From Rhodospirillales bacterium (GTDB taxonomy: Bacteria; Pseudomonadota; Alphaproteobacteria; Geminicoccales; Geminicoccaceae), in NCBI GenBank assembly GCA_015490605.1, contig WFXL01000055.1, forward strand, positions 1 to 46,339: DNA of 46,339 bases, written 5' to 3'. The notes under the pieces were generated by a model. It was not told the origin of the DNA and did not search any database. It saw nothing but the letters and a program-made list of their open reading frames with translations. This document shows, one piece after another, positions 1 through 9,430 of this stretch (position 1 is its first letter; every line of letters begins with the position of its first letter). The position numbers and the translations under genes are program-made.

Positions 1-12
1 CGGTGAGGGTGG

Positions 13-56
13 GGGCTCCGGGCTTCCGGCTAAGTCGGCCGGAACGGCCGGAGCCC
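13..56 (+). promoter_or_regulatory. Two-part stem-loop overlapping the primase ribosome binding site
   Basis: A 9-bp perfect inverted repeat (13-21 with 48-56, GGGCTCCGG/CCGGAGCCC) encloses a second 6-bp repeat (24-29 with 39-44, TTCCGG/CCGGAA). The GGAG at 50-53, correctly spaced before the ATG at 61, lies in the 3' arm. Folding would therefore hide the ribosome binding site of the primase gene. It could instead be the terminator of a gene outside the window, but there is no T tract after it. The pairing is seen; the regulatory role is inferred. Confidence 0.45.
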
Positions 57-60
57 GCAG

Positions 61-2205
61 ATGAGCAGCACAAAGGGCGAAGGGAGTGCGGCCTTCCGAG
101 GTCGCGCGGGGTGCGCGCACGAGGGCGAGCGCTTCGCAGCCCACATCCGTCGCAGGCTTCAAAGCCCCGATCCCACCGCCGCCGATCACGCCTTCTTCCG
201 CACGGTGAACGCGCTTTTGGGCCGCCGCCGGCGAATGCCCGTGCTGCTGGCGATGGCCGTGAGCACCCGTGATCCGCGGCGGGTGTGGGTGCCGCGGCTG
301 TCGCTCGCGGATCTGCGCGATCGCTTTGCGCGGATCGAGGGCGAGGACCAGCCGCCGCTTACGCCCGGCATGCTCGCCCTCGCCCGCATGGAGGCCGAGG
401 TGCGCCTTGCGCGCGAGGAGGTGGGCGCGGTCGGGCTGCTGCTCCAGCCGGCCGTCGGAATCTGGAGCGATCGCAAGGCGTTTGGTCCGCTCGGGCGACA
501 TGAGATCCGCGCCTTTGATGGGGTGGTGGTGGACGTGGATCTGCCGGTGCCGCCAGGCGAGACCGTGGCCGACTATGCTGCCGTCACACCGCGCCTTCTC
601 GTGCGTGAACTGGTGGCCCACGGATTGCCGGAGCCGACGGTGATGCTGGCCACCGGCGGCGGCTATCATCTGGCCTGGCTGTTCACCCGGCGGCTGCCGT
701 CCCTCGGCCGGCCGGGCGCGCGGGTGCATCCCAGCGACCGCATCGCCGCCTTCCAGCGCCGGGTGGTGGAGGTGCTGCGCCCCTTCGGCGCCGATCCTCG
801 CGGCGGCGGCCCCACCCGCGCCCTGCGCCTTCCCTGTTCCTTCAACCCCAAACGCGGCTGCTGGGTGCATGTGGTCCACAACGGCCCGCCGGTGGACCCG
901 CACCTGGTGGAGGACATGGGCATGAGCCGGATCCGCGCCGAGGGGAGGAGACGGCGGATCGCACCGGTAGAGGTGGACCGCCCCAACGGCGGCGTGCCGG
1001 ACTGGGATGCCCATCCCCTGTTTGATCTGCTGCGCCGTGGCCGCATCCGTGCCGGCTCGCGCAACGCCGCGCTGGTGCTTGCGGCGTCTGCCGCCGTGCT
1101 GGCCGGTGCCACGCCGCGCGAGCGCGCGGCCTTCGTGCGCCATCTGGCCGAGCGGTGTTGTGAGGACGGACCGCAGGAGTGGCGCTCGGTGCTGAAGACG
1201 GTGGAAAAACGCGCCAGTATGAGAAGACCCTATGGCCTCTCGCCCAGGATCGCGCGGGACATCTGGGTCGAACTCGACGGCATGCGCGTGGATCTCGCCC
1301 TCCTCGTGCAGGACTTCCTGCGCCGGCACGCCGCCGCCACCCGGCCGCGGCGCCCCGACGCCCGCAGGTATCCCGGCCGCTGCATGCCGGTGGTGGACGT
1401 GCTGGTCCATCTCATGCGCCTGTGCCGCGAGATCCTGGACAATCCGCCCAAGGGCTTTGACGTGGCGGGTTCGCACATCCAGGCACCGGCGCGTCTGTGG
1501 GCCGCACGGCTCGGTGTGAGCGTGCGCACCCTCGAGCATCTGCGCGCGAGCCTGGAGCGGGTCTTCGCCGCGGCTGGCAAGGCCATGCCGCCCGTCTTCG
1601 TGGCCCGGCGCGGGCGCGGCGGTGGGCTTGTGGTCGATGTGGCCGCCCTTGCGAGCGCGCGCTTTTGGCTCCATGGCGCCCCGGCGCTGCGCCGGCTGGC
1701 GCGGGGCTCGCTTGCCGTGCTGCGCACCCTGCACGGCATGGAGGCGATGATCGCGCGGGCACAGCAGGTGGTGGACCGAGACCGGTCGCCCGAAGAGGTA
1801 CTGGGGAAGATCGCCGCCGCGGCCCTGCGCCCGCGCACCCCGCCCCTGCGGGTGCCGGCCAAATCCACAACATCTAAGGATGCCATGCACCGCCCCCGGG
1901 GATCCGCGGCCATCCGGAGGATTCCCCGGCGAGAGGTGTTGGATGTGCGCGAGCGACGCCGCCACCATCCCTTCCTGATCCCCGATCCCGTCCCCGCCAC
2001 TGTCCCGATCCGGACATGGCCCACCGCCGATCCGCCAGCGCTGCGGCTTTACCGGCGACGTCCGGGGCGACGTCCACACCCCAGCGCCCGCATGCAACCC
2101 ACGCCGTCGTCTCCTCCCCATGCAACGTCCGCTCTGATCCGCCGCGATCAGCGCCATAGCATCCGTGCTGCCAGCCGCCGATGTCATGATCTCGACACCT
2201 CGTGA
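61..2205 (+). CDS. RepB/PrimPol-like replication primase with an eroded C-terminus
   Basis: Predicted primase-polymerase of the archaeo-eukaryotic primase superfamily (RepB-like), probably replicating the mobile element. Three family motifs are visible in order: hydrophobic-DxD (VVVDVD, residues 155-160), GYHL (201-204) and an RLPCSFNPK segment (256-264). After these comes an alpha-helical C-terminal part with no domain I recognise. The ATG at 61 follows GGAG at 50-53, and an in-frame stop at 4-6 limits extension upstream. From about residue 600 (position ~1860) the protein turns into Arg/Pro/Ser/His-rich low complexity and the codon pattern collapses, so the true end may have been lost where the gene-free block begins. 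The catalytic part looks intact. The family call is fairly sure; specific partner and origin are unknown. Confidence 0.7.
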   Translation: MSSTKGEGSAAFRGRAGCAHEGERFAAHIRRRLQSPDPTAADHAFFRTVNALLGRRRRMPVLLAMAVSTRDPRRVWVPRLSLADLRDRFARIEGEDQPPLTPGMLALARMEAEVRLAREEVGAVGLLLQPAVGIWSDRKAFGPLGRHEIRAFDGVVVDVDLPVPPGETVADYAAVTPRLLVRELVAHGLPEPTVMLATGGGYHLAWLFTRRLPSLGRPGARVHPSDRIAAFQRRVVEVLRPFGADPRGGGPTRALRLPCSFNPKRGCWVHVVHNGPPVDPHLVEDMGMSRIRAEGRRRRIAPVEVDRPNGGVPDWDAHPLFDLLRRGRIRAGSRNAALVLAASAAVLAGATPRERAAFVRHLAERCCEDGPQEWRSVLKTVEKRASMRRPYGLSPRIARDIWVELDGMRVDLALLVQDFLRRHAAATRPRRPDARRYPGRCMPVVDVLVHLMRLCREILDNPPKGFDVAGSHIQAPARLWAARLGVSVRTLEHLRASLERVFAAAGKAMPPVFVARRGRGGGLVVDVAALASARFWLHGAPALRRLARGSLAVLRTLHGMEAMIARAQQVVDRDRSPEEVLGKIAAAALRPRTPPLRVPAKSTTSKDAMHRPRGSAAIRRIPRREVLDVRERRRHHPFLIPDPVPATVPIRTWPTADPPALRLYRRRPGRRPHPSARMQPTPSSPPHATSALIRRDQRHSIRAASRRCHDLDTS

Positions 2206-5200
2206 GATCACTGCCGTCGGTGCGACAATGCTCCTGTCCTGCCGGTCAATGCCGCTCCTGCCGACGGTCTGGCGAGCACGACGACGGGAGGACCGACATG
2301 GCGGATGTCGATGATGCCGTCAGTGCCGGCCATACCCCGGTTGACGACAGTGTCGCAATCATCGACGCCGAACTGTGCCACCACATCTCCGGCGGAAGCG
2401 AGATCAACGACATCGATGTTGCCCGTGGCGGCGACGGCAGCGATGGCCGCGACCCCGGCGATCCCGACGACGCCGACACTTCATCGGCCCGGGTCGACGG
2501 CGACAACCACGGCGATGGCATCGAGCTCGCCGACGGTGGCGCGTCGATCGCTGAGCTCTGTCGACATGAACGGGCCCATCCCCGACGTCCGACGACGCCT
2601 TGGCGGCAGTCGGATCGTCGACGATCTCCCGACGTCGCCGTCGATCACGCCGAGCTCGTCGATCCCACCGATCGTCGGCGTCGATCCGACGACATGGCCG
2701 ACCCGAGATGCCGCACCTCCGGCAGGACGGCGTCGGGGACGTGGACCGTCCCCGTCGGAGAACCGAGCTCGGGACTTCGTTCACGTCCACCCGTCGTCGT
2801 GGATGTCGACGTCGATCCGCGAGGCGTTGTCTTCGCCCGTTCTCCCGAGCGCGTCGACTTCACGGAGCGCGGGCTTGCCCTCGATCCGGGCATGCCTGGC
2901 CACACCGGGCCGGTGGGCGCGATGCCGCCGTCCCTGTTGACGGTCACCACACCGCGCTCACCGTCGCCTCCAAGCGCGACGACGGCCCCCGACGTCGGCC
3001 CGATGTCCCCGACCCTCGTCGGGACGACACTGTGGGGAAAACCCCCTCCATCGACGGGGCCGAGGACGCCGGATCGCCACCATCCATCACCATCGTCGAC
3101 CCCACATCGGTAGCTCCACCGACGCCGTCGCGCAGTATCTTTGTCGGCGGTCACACACCGGCCGTCGACGTCGATTCCACCCGTCCCGCCGGTCCCGAGG
3201 GCGCCGGAGCCGGTCGGGGATGCCGGTTGCGGACGTCGACGACGGCATCATCGCAGCGACCTCATCGGGGATGTCCTCGTCGGCTTCGACGACCTTGGCG
3301 TCTTCGTTCCCGCCATACCGCCCTCCTCCCCGTCCACACCGACCGCGACGTCGACGATGTCCGCCTCCGTCGACGGCATCCATGGCATCGGCCAGCTTCG
3401 ATCCCGGCGGCGACATCGCCGGTGACGGCGCGTCGGTCCATGGTACCGGTTGCGCCCGCTAATTCCCGTCGTGGCGGCCGATATCAGGCCTGCCGACGGC
3501 ACCTCGGTTGATCGCACCGACGGCGTCGGCATCGGGCTCAAGAATTGCACCGGCGACACCGTCTCCGTCGGCTTCGGCGACCCGCGTCTCCATCCCCCCT
3601 ACACCGCCGACGGCATGCCGAGGGATCAACCTCGTTTCCGTCGACGGTATCGACCCTACCGATCACCGATCCCGCCGACATCGACCTCTTCGTCGGCCCC
3701 GTCGGAGCGCCCCACCGTGGTGATCTCCTGCACCGTGACACCTGCCAGGCCAAGAGATGCCGAAGACGCTGTCCCCTCGCCGACGTCGACCGCCTCGTGC
3801 CGGTCGGCACATGCGCGGACGTTGCGCCCTCACCCGTGATCCCCGGCACAGAAGTCGACGACGGTTCCCCAACGCCGCTCGCCCACGCGTCCCACGCCGG
3901 TCGATCCCGGACCAACACTTTGCATCCCTGTCGTGGACGAGTCGCCCCCCATCCGCGCTGCCGCGTCGCGGGCTTGGGTATGGGCTAACTCGACTTTCAC
4001 ACGCCTAGCACCCGATGCGCGAGACTCCCGCCGTCGAGGCCGGCGCCAACGTCGCCGTCTCCGCAACGGCGTCCAGGGTCTCAACAGCATGGCGGAGGCC
4101 TCGGCGCTGATCCATTCCACGGGCTTCCGTCACGACGACGTCGCCTTCACCATCCCGGCAATCCTGTCAACATTAACGTGCCCGGCGCGTGAGTCCGATG
4201 GTGGACGTCGATGCCGGGGATGAACGCGTCGACGGCGGCGTCTCCGTCGATGACGACGCGCCGGCCGTGGGCGACGATCCATCCCATTGTACGCTTCACA
4301 CGGGATACCGATGTGGGGACGGCTGCGCCGCTTGCGCCCCTGGCCACGACATCGCGTCGAGGTGTCGACCGCAAGGGGTGAGGGGCCGCTCCCACGACGG
4401 TCGACGTCCTGCGCCGTGATCCCGCGGGGCAGTCGGTGCGCGATCCACGATCCACGATGTCGCGAATGTCGAGAGGTTCCGTCCGGACGTGGTCCCGGCA
4501 CGTGTATGAGCGTCCTGCCACCCGTGGCGGTCGTTGATACGTCACCGTCCGGAAAGCCGCCTGTCCGCGCCGGGGGGTCGCGGCAACCTCGGGGGGCGTC
4601 GGCGTGAAGCCGGGCCGCCGGGTCGACGATGATTGACGCGCGGTCCACGCACGGCCGACATTCGGGATGCAACGGCCGACACCGCGGTGGCAGCCGTCCG
4701 CATCGCGTCCGCTCCGCTGCGCGGTCCGTCCGAAACGCGGCGTCGGGAGGTCGCCGTTCCCGCTCGCGTCGTGGGAAGCGCATGGGATGCATAAGATTGC
4801 GCCGTAGCGGTCACGATGCGCGACCCGGCCCCCGGCGCCTTCTACCCGGGCGTGGTCCGACCGCCTCATGTGGCGTCGTAGCGCCGACCCGTTGTCACAC
4901 GACCCACCGGACGGGTCGAGGTCGCGCAAGCATGCTTTTCACAACGCCACCCGCACGAGGCAGCGGCCACGCTGCGACGCGCTCAGTATGCGCCCTCGCG
5001 CTCACACGTACGCCGCTGCCGTCGACCGAAGCGCAGTAGGCATCCCCTTTGCCTCTGGCCGAACCCGACCGCGCGGTCGGGGGCGCTGCACGTCGTCGCG
5101 CCCGCGTTCCGCCCCGTCACTCCATCCTCTCCGCGATCCGGCGCGTCCATGTCGTTCTCGGAGGTCGATCACGAAGTCACCGCAGCCGAACAACCTTATT

Positions 5201-5784
5201 CCTCGCCGCACCATCCACAGCTGCCCTGGCGCACACGACGATGTCTTCCCGGCACGCATCCCCGGCCCGACCGGCGTCGTTCCGCCGCGTCGACGGTCTC
5301 CCCCGCAACACACGCAGTCACCCGGTCCGGTCCCGAAGGTAGTGAACCGACGGCGCCCGGAGCGGTGCACGACACCTCGACCCGCGTGCGTGGCGCGGCA
5401 CGTCCGCCTTACGGCGCCCGGTGGCGGCCGGGGTCGGTCGAGCAGCCCGCAACCTGTACGCGCCTTCGGGACGACAACACCGGTGCGTCGACGTACGGTT
5501 TCGCCCTCGCGCGAAATCCCGTGCAGTGCGTTCTGCCATTGCGGCGCCCCAGTTGGCTGACGACGCAGCCGACCCTCATCGGACGACGCCGAACCGCCCG
5601 TGACGCATGAATACCCCGCACCCATCACGTTCCCGGAGCCAAGTGAAACGGGCGGCGGCTCCAGCACCGTCCCCAATGACGCCCGGGGCTGTCACTCCGG
5701 CGACGCCCACGTTACCTTGGTCACGGCGCGTGCGGCGCAGGCACGAGGCATCGGGCATTCCACGGGCAGGGAGACGGTGCGCAC
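2206..5784. other. 3.6-kb gene-free block rich in CGAC/GTCG
   Basis: No reading frame here gives a recognisable protein. All six frames stay open for long stretches because the dominant words (CGAC, GTCG, CCGACGG, CGTCGA) contain no stop codons. The translations are Asp-rich in one frame, Arg-rich in another and Ser/Thr/Pro-rich in a third, which is what the repeated words produce. I count 20 GTCGAC palindromes, against four in the next 3.5 kb of coding sequence. No tandem unit, iteron set or CRISPR is visible. One ATG at 2298 has a good GGGAGG before it, but its product (MADVDDAV...) soon becomes low complexity. The block sits between the primase and the defence operon. Confidence 0.6.
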
Positions 5785-8700
5785 ATGGTAAGGCTGGACG
5801 ACCTCCGCGTGGGGGCACGGGTCGAAGGGATCGACGGCGACGGTCCCGTCCAGGTGATCCAGGTGGAGCGCCACGGTGAGGGTGTCGCGGAGATCACCTA
5901 CCGGACCCGTGACGGGCGCGTCCACCAGCGGCTGCTCTTCGAGGGCGACCTTGCCGGCCTGCGGGTTCACGAGCCCGGCAGGACCTTCGCCTTCACTGCC
6001 GACGGCCGCGACTTCCGACTCGCACTCGAAGCCCTGCGCATCCGCCTCGCCTGGCTGTTCGATCCCTACCTCGCCGTCACCACCTCCGACATCGAGCCGC
6101 TGCCACACCAGATCACCGCGGTCTACGAGGTGATGCTGCCGCGCCGGCCGCTGCGCTTTCTACTTGCCGACGATCCGGGTGCGGGCAAGACCGTCATGGC
6201 GGGCCTGCTGATCAAGGAACTGATGCTGCGCGGCGATCTCGAGCGCTGTCTCGTGGTGGCGCCGGGCAATCTGGTGGAGCAGTGGCAGGACGAGCTCGAT
6301 GATAAGTTCGGCCTCGCCTTCGACATTCTGAGCCGCCAGCAGGTGGAGCTCTCGCGCAGCGGCAATCCGCTGGCCGAGCGGGACCTGTGGATCGCGCGGC
6401 TCGATCAGCTCGCCCGCAACGACGACATGATCGCGAAACTGGAGGCGGCGCCCGAGTTCGACCTCGTCGTGGTGGACGAAGCACACCGCATGGCCGCCAC
6501 CTACCTGGGTGGCGAGGTCCGCTACACCAAGCGCTACCACCTCGGCCAGAAGCTGGCCCGGCGCTGCCGCCACTTCCTGCTGCTCACCGCCACGCCGCAC
6601 AACGGCAAGGAGGCGGACTTCCAGCTGTTCATGGGACTGTTGGACGAGGACCGGTTCGAAGGACGCTATCGCGAGGGCATCCACACCGCCGATCCCTCCG
6701 ATCTGATGCGGCGGCTCACCAAGGAGGAACTCGTCACCTTCGACGGACGCCCGCTGTTCCCGGAGCGGTGCGCCTACACGGTGCGCTACCGCCTGTCACC
6801 GCAGGAGGCAGCCCTGTACGAGGCGGTGACCTCCTACGTGCGCGAGGAGATGAACCGGGCCGACCGCCTCGCTGAGGAGGGCGACGAGCGCCGCCGGCAG
6901 AACGTGGGCTTTGCCCTCACCATCCTGCAGCGGCGCCTCGCCTCCTCGCCGCGCGCCATCCTGCGCAGCCTGGAGCGACGCCGCAGGCGCCTGGAGCGGC
7001 GTCTCGAGGAGGAGCGGCTGCGCCAGCGGGCGGCCGAGGCCCGCCTGCGCGGCGTCGACCTGCCCGAGATCGATCCCGAGGAGATCGAGGATCTGCCGGA
7101 AGACGAGCTGGAAAGCCTCGAGGACGAGCTGACCGACACCGCCACGGCGGCACGTACCATCGCCGAGCTCGAGGCCGAACTCGCGACGCTGCGCCGGCTC
7201 GAGGCTGACGCCCGCGCCCTCGCCGCTTCGGGTGTCGACACCAAATGGCGACAGCTCTCGCAGATCCTCGACGATCCGCTGCTGCGGGATCCACGCGGCG
7301 GCATGCGCAAGCTCGTGATCTTCGCCGAACCCCGCGACACCCTCGACTATCTGGCCGAGCGCATCCGCGACCGGCTGGGGCGGCCGGAGGCCGTGGTGGT
7401 GGTCCACGGCGGGCTCGCGCGCGAGCAGCGCAAGGCGGCGATCGAGGCCTTCCGCAACGATCCGGCGGTGCGCGTGCTGGTGGCGAACGACGCCTGCGGC
7501 GAAGGCGTCAACCTTCAGAACGCACACCTGATGATCAACTACGACCTGCCGTGGAACCCCAACCGCATCGAGCAGCGCTTCGGCCGCATCCACCGCATCG
7601 GTCAGACAGAGGTGTGCCACCTGTGGAACCTCGTCGCGCACGAGACCCGCGAGGGCCACGTCTACGACCGGCTGCTGGAGAAGCTGGAGGCGGCGCGCGA
7701 GGCACTCGGCGGGCGGGTGTTCGACGTGCTCGGACGGCTGTTCGAGGAGCGGCCACTGCGCGAATTGCTCATCGAGGCCATCCGCTACGGCGACGATCCG
7801 GAACGGCGACGGCGGCTGGAGCAGATGATCGAGGGGGCGGTCGACCGGCGGCGGCTGGAGAAGCTGCTGGCCGAGCGGGCCCTCGTGGCGCAGCATCTTG
7901 AGCGGTCGAAGGTCGAGGAACTGCGCATCGCTATGGAGCGAGCCGCGGCCCGCCGCCTGCAACCTCGCTTCGTGCAGCGCTTTTTCATCGAAGGCTTCGA
8001 ACGGCTGGACGGACGGCTGCGGCCGCGCGAACCGGGCCGCTTCCAGATCGACCACGTGCCGACGCATGTGCGCCTGCGGGCGCGCGAGCTTGGGGGTCGT
8101 CAGGTCGTGGTCAGGCGCTATGAACGCATCTGCTTCGATCGGGCGTACGTGCCGGGACCGCCACGGGCCGAATTCGTGGCACCGGGACATCCGCTGCTGG
8201 ACGCGGTGGCGGACCTGGTGCGTGAGCAGTGGGGCCGCGCGCTGGAAGAAGGCGCGGTGCTGGTCGACCCGCTCTCGCGCTTCTCCGGACCGGTCCTGCT
8301 GGCCGGCTTCCGTCATGCCGTCCACGACGGTCGGCGCGACCGTCGCGGCGATCCCCTCGTGATCTCCGAGCGCATCGAGTTCGTGTGGCTGCATTCCGAT
8401 GGCGGCGCGGCCGCTGCCGGGCCGGCCCCGCACCTCGACCTGCGGCCGGCGGATGCCCACGCACTGGAATGCCTCCGCCCGCTTCTCGACGAGCCCTGGC
8501 TCGGGCAGGAACTGGAGCCGCGTGCCCGCGCATTCGCCATCCGCGAGCTCGTGCCGCGACATCTCGAAGAGGTGCGAGCCCGCCGGCTCGCCGAGATCGC
8601 TAAGGTGGAGCGCGAGGTGAAGGCGCGGCTTACGGCCGAGATCAACTACTGGTACCACCGCGCCAACGAGCTGAAGCTGCAGGAGAGCGCCGGGAGGGAC

Positions 8701-9273
8701 ACGCGGCTTTCCAGCGACAACGCGCGCGAGCGCGCTCGGCGGCTGGAGGAGCGGCTGGAGCGGCGCCTTGCCGAACTGGCGCGCGAGCGGCAGATCAGCG
8801 CCCTGCCGCCACAGCTGTGCGCCGTCGCCTTGGTGGTGCCGGAGGCGCTGCTCGCGGGCGAAGGTGATCCCAGTGCCGACGCCCTCGCCCGGCGGCGGGT
8901 GGAGGAGGCCGCCATGGCGGCGGTGATGGAGGCGGAGCGCGCGTGCGGCTTCGAGCCGGAGGACGTGAGCCATCTCAACCAGGGATGGGACATCGAGTCA
9001 CAGGGCCCGAACGGCACGCTGCGGCTGGTCGAGGTCAAGGGCCGGCGGGCCGGAGCCGACACCGTGGTTCTCACCGCCAACGAGCTGCTGGCGGCGCTGA
9101 ACGCTCCCGACCGGTGGATCCTCGCCCTGGTCGAGGTGGACGAGGACGGCACGGCGCGCGAGCCCCGCTATGTCCGCGGCTTCCCCTTCCGCGAACCGAT
9201 GCCCGGCGAAGCGGCGGTGATCCTCAAGCTCTCCGAGCTGCTGGCGAGGGCAAAAGAGTCGGGTGCGTCGTAA
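5785..9273 (+). CDS. SNF2-family helicase with C-terminal DUF3883 domain (DrmD/Hma-type)
   Basis: A 1162-residue DNA-translocating ATPase of superfamily 2, the first gene of the defence operon. Walker A is DPGAGKT (130-136), the Walker B box is DEAH (231-234), and LTATPHN is motif III (268-274). The second RecA lobe lies around residues 510-640 and ends in the motif VI segment QRFGRIHRIGQ. A Glu/Arg-rich coiled-coil insertion separates the lobes (about 390-490). The C-terminus (about 1055-1150) carries GWDI and VEVKGR, typical of DUF3883, whose fold is restriction-endonuclease-like. Such helicases pair with a methylase in DISARM class 1 and in helicase-methylase-ATPase systems. The start follows AGGGAG about 11 nt upstream. 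A separate nuclease gene is absent, so this C-terminus may supply cleavage (inference). Confidence 0.9.
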   Translation: MVRLDDLRVGARVEGIDGDGPVQVIQVERHGEGVAEITYRTRDGRVHQRLLFEGDLAGLRVHEPGRTFAFTADGRDFRLALEALRIRLAWLFDPYLAVTTSDIEPLPHQITAVYEVMLPRRPLRFLLADDPGAGKTVMAGLLIKELMLRGDLERCLVVAPGNLVEQWQDELDDKFGLAFDILSRQQVELSRSGNPLAERDLWIARLDQLARNDDMIAKLEAAPEFDLVVVDEAHRMAATYLGGEVRYTKRYHLGQKLARRCRHFLLLTATPHNGKEADFQLFMGLLDEDRFEGRYREGIHTADPSDLMRRLTKEELVTFDGRPLFPERCAYTVRYRLSPQEAALYEAVTSYVREEMNRADRLAEEGDERRRQNVGFALTILQRRLASSPRAILRSLERRRRRLERRLEEERLRQRAAEARLRGVDLPEIDPEEIEDLPEDELESLEDELTDTATAARTIAELEAELATLRRLEADARALAASGVDTKWRQLSQILDDPLLRDPRGGMRKLVIFAEPRDTLDYLAERIRDRLGRPEAVVVVHGGLAREQRKAAIEAFRNDPAVRVLVANDACGEGVNLQNAHLMINYDLPWNPNRIEQRFGRIHRIGQTEVCHLWNLVAHETREGHVYDRLLEKLEAAREALGGRVFDVLGRLFEERPLRELLIEAIRYGDDPERRRRLEQMIEGAVDRRRLEKLLAERALVAQHLERSKVEELRIAMERAAARRLQPRFVQRFFIEGFERLDGRLRPREPGRFQIDHVPTHVRLRARELGGRQVVVRRYERICFDRAYVPGPPRAEFVAPGHPLLDAVADLVREQWGRALEEGAVLVDPLSRFSGPVLLAGFRHAVHDGRRDRRGDPLVISERIEFVWLHSDGGAAAAGPAPHLDLRPADAHALECLRPLLDEPWLGQELEPRARAFAIRELVPRHLEEVRARRLAEIAKVEREVKARLTAEINYWYHRANELKLQESAGRDTRLSSDNARERARRLEERLERRLAELARERQISALPPQLCAVALVVPEALLAGEGDPSADALARRRVEEAAMAAVMEAERACGFEPEDVSHLNQGWDIESQGPNGTLRLVEVKGRRAGADTVVLTANELLAALNAPDRWILALVEVDEDGTAREPRYVRGFPFREPMPGEAAVILKLSELLARAKESGAS

Positions 9274-9430
9274 TAAAAAGGCAATACCGTGCGAGGAGTG
9301 CGTGTGAACGAGTGATTCCAGGTACCGCAGAGCGTTCCCCGTCCTATGCTAGTGCGTGCGGCCTCTACGTGTTCCGTCACTCGGGTACGTGGATGCCATG
9401 GCTGAGGTGTTCTGCGTAGGGGGCAGGAGG

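Noticed and set aside
2298-3113. ATG with a good GGGAGG ribosome site opening an Asp-rich protein (MADVDDAV...)
   Set aside because: After about 90 codons the product turns into Arg/Ser/Pro low complexity, all other frames are open too, and the Asp content follows from the CGAC word bias.
2206-5784. CRISPR array, iterons or tandem satellite
   Set aside because: No regularly spaced repeat of 20 nt or more was found; the similarity is at the level of 6- to 10-mers with irregular spacing.
6796-8973. 725-codon open frame on the minus strand
   Set aside because: It is the antisense shadow of the helicase gene, whose motifs are all on the plus strand.
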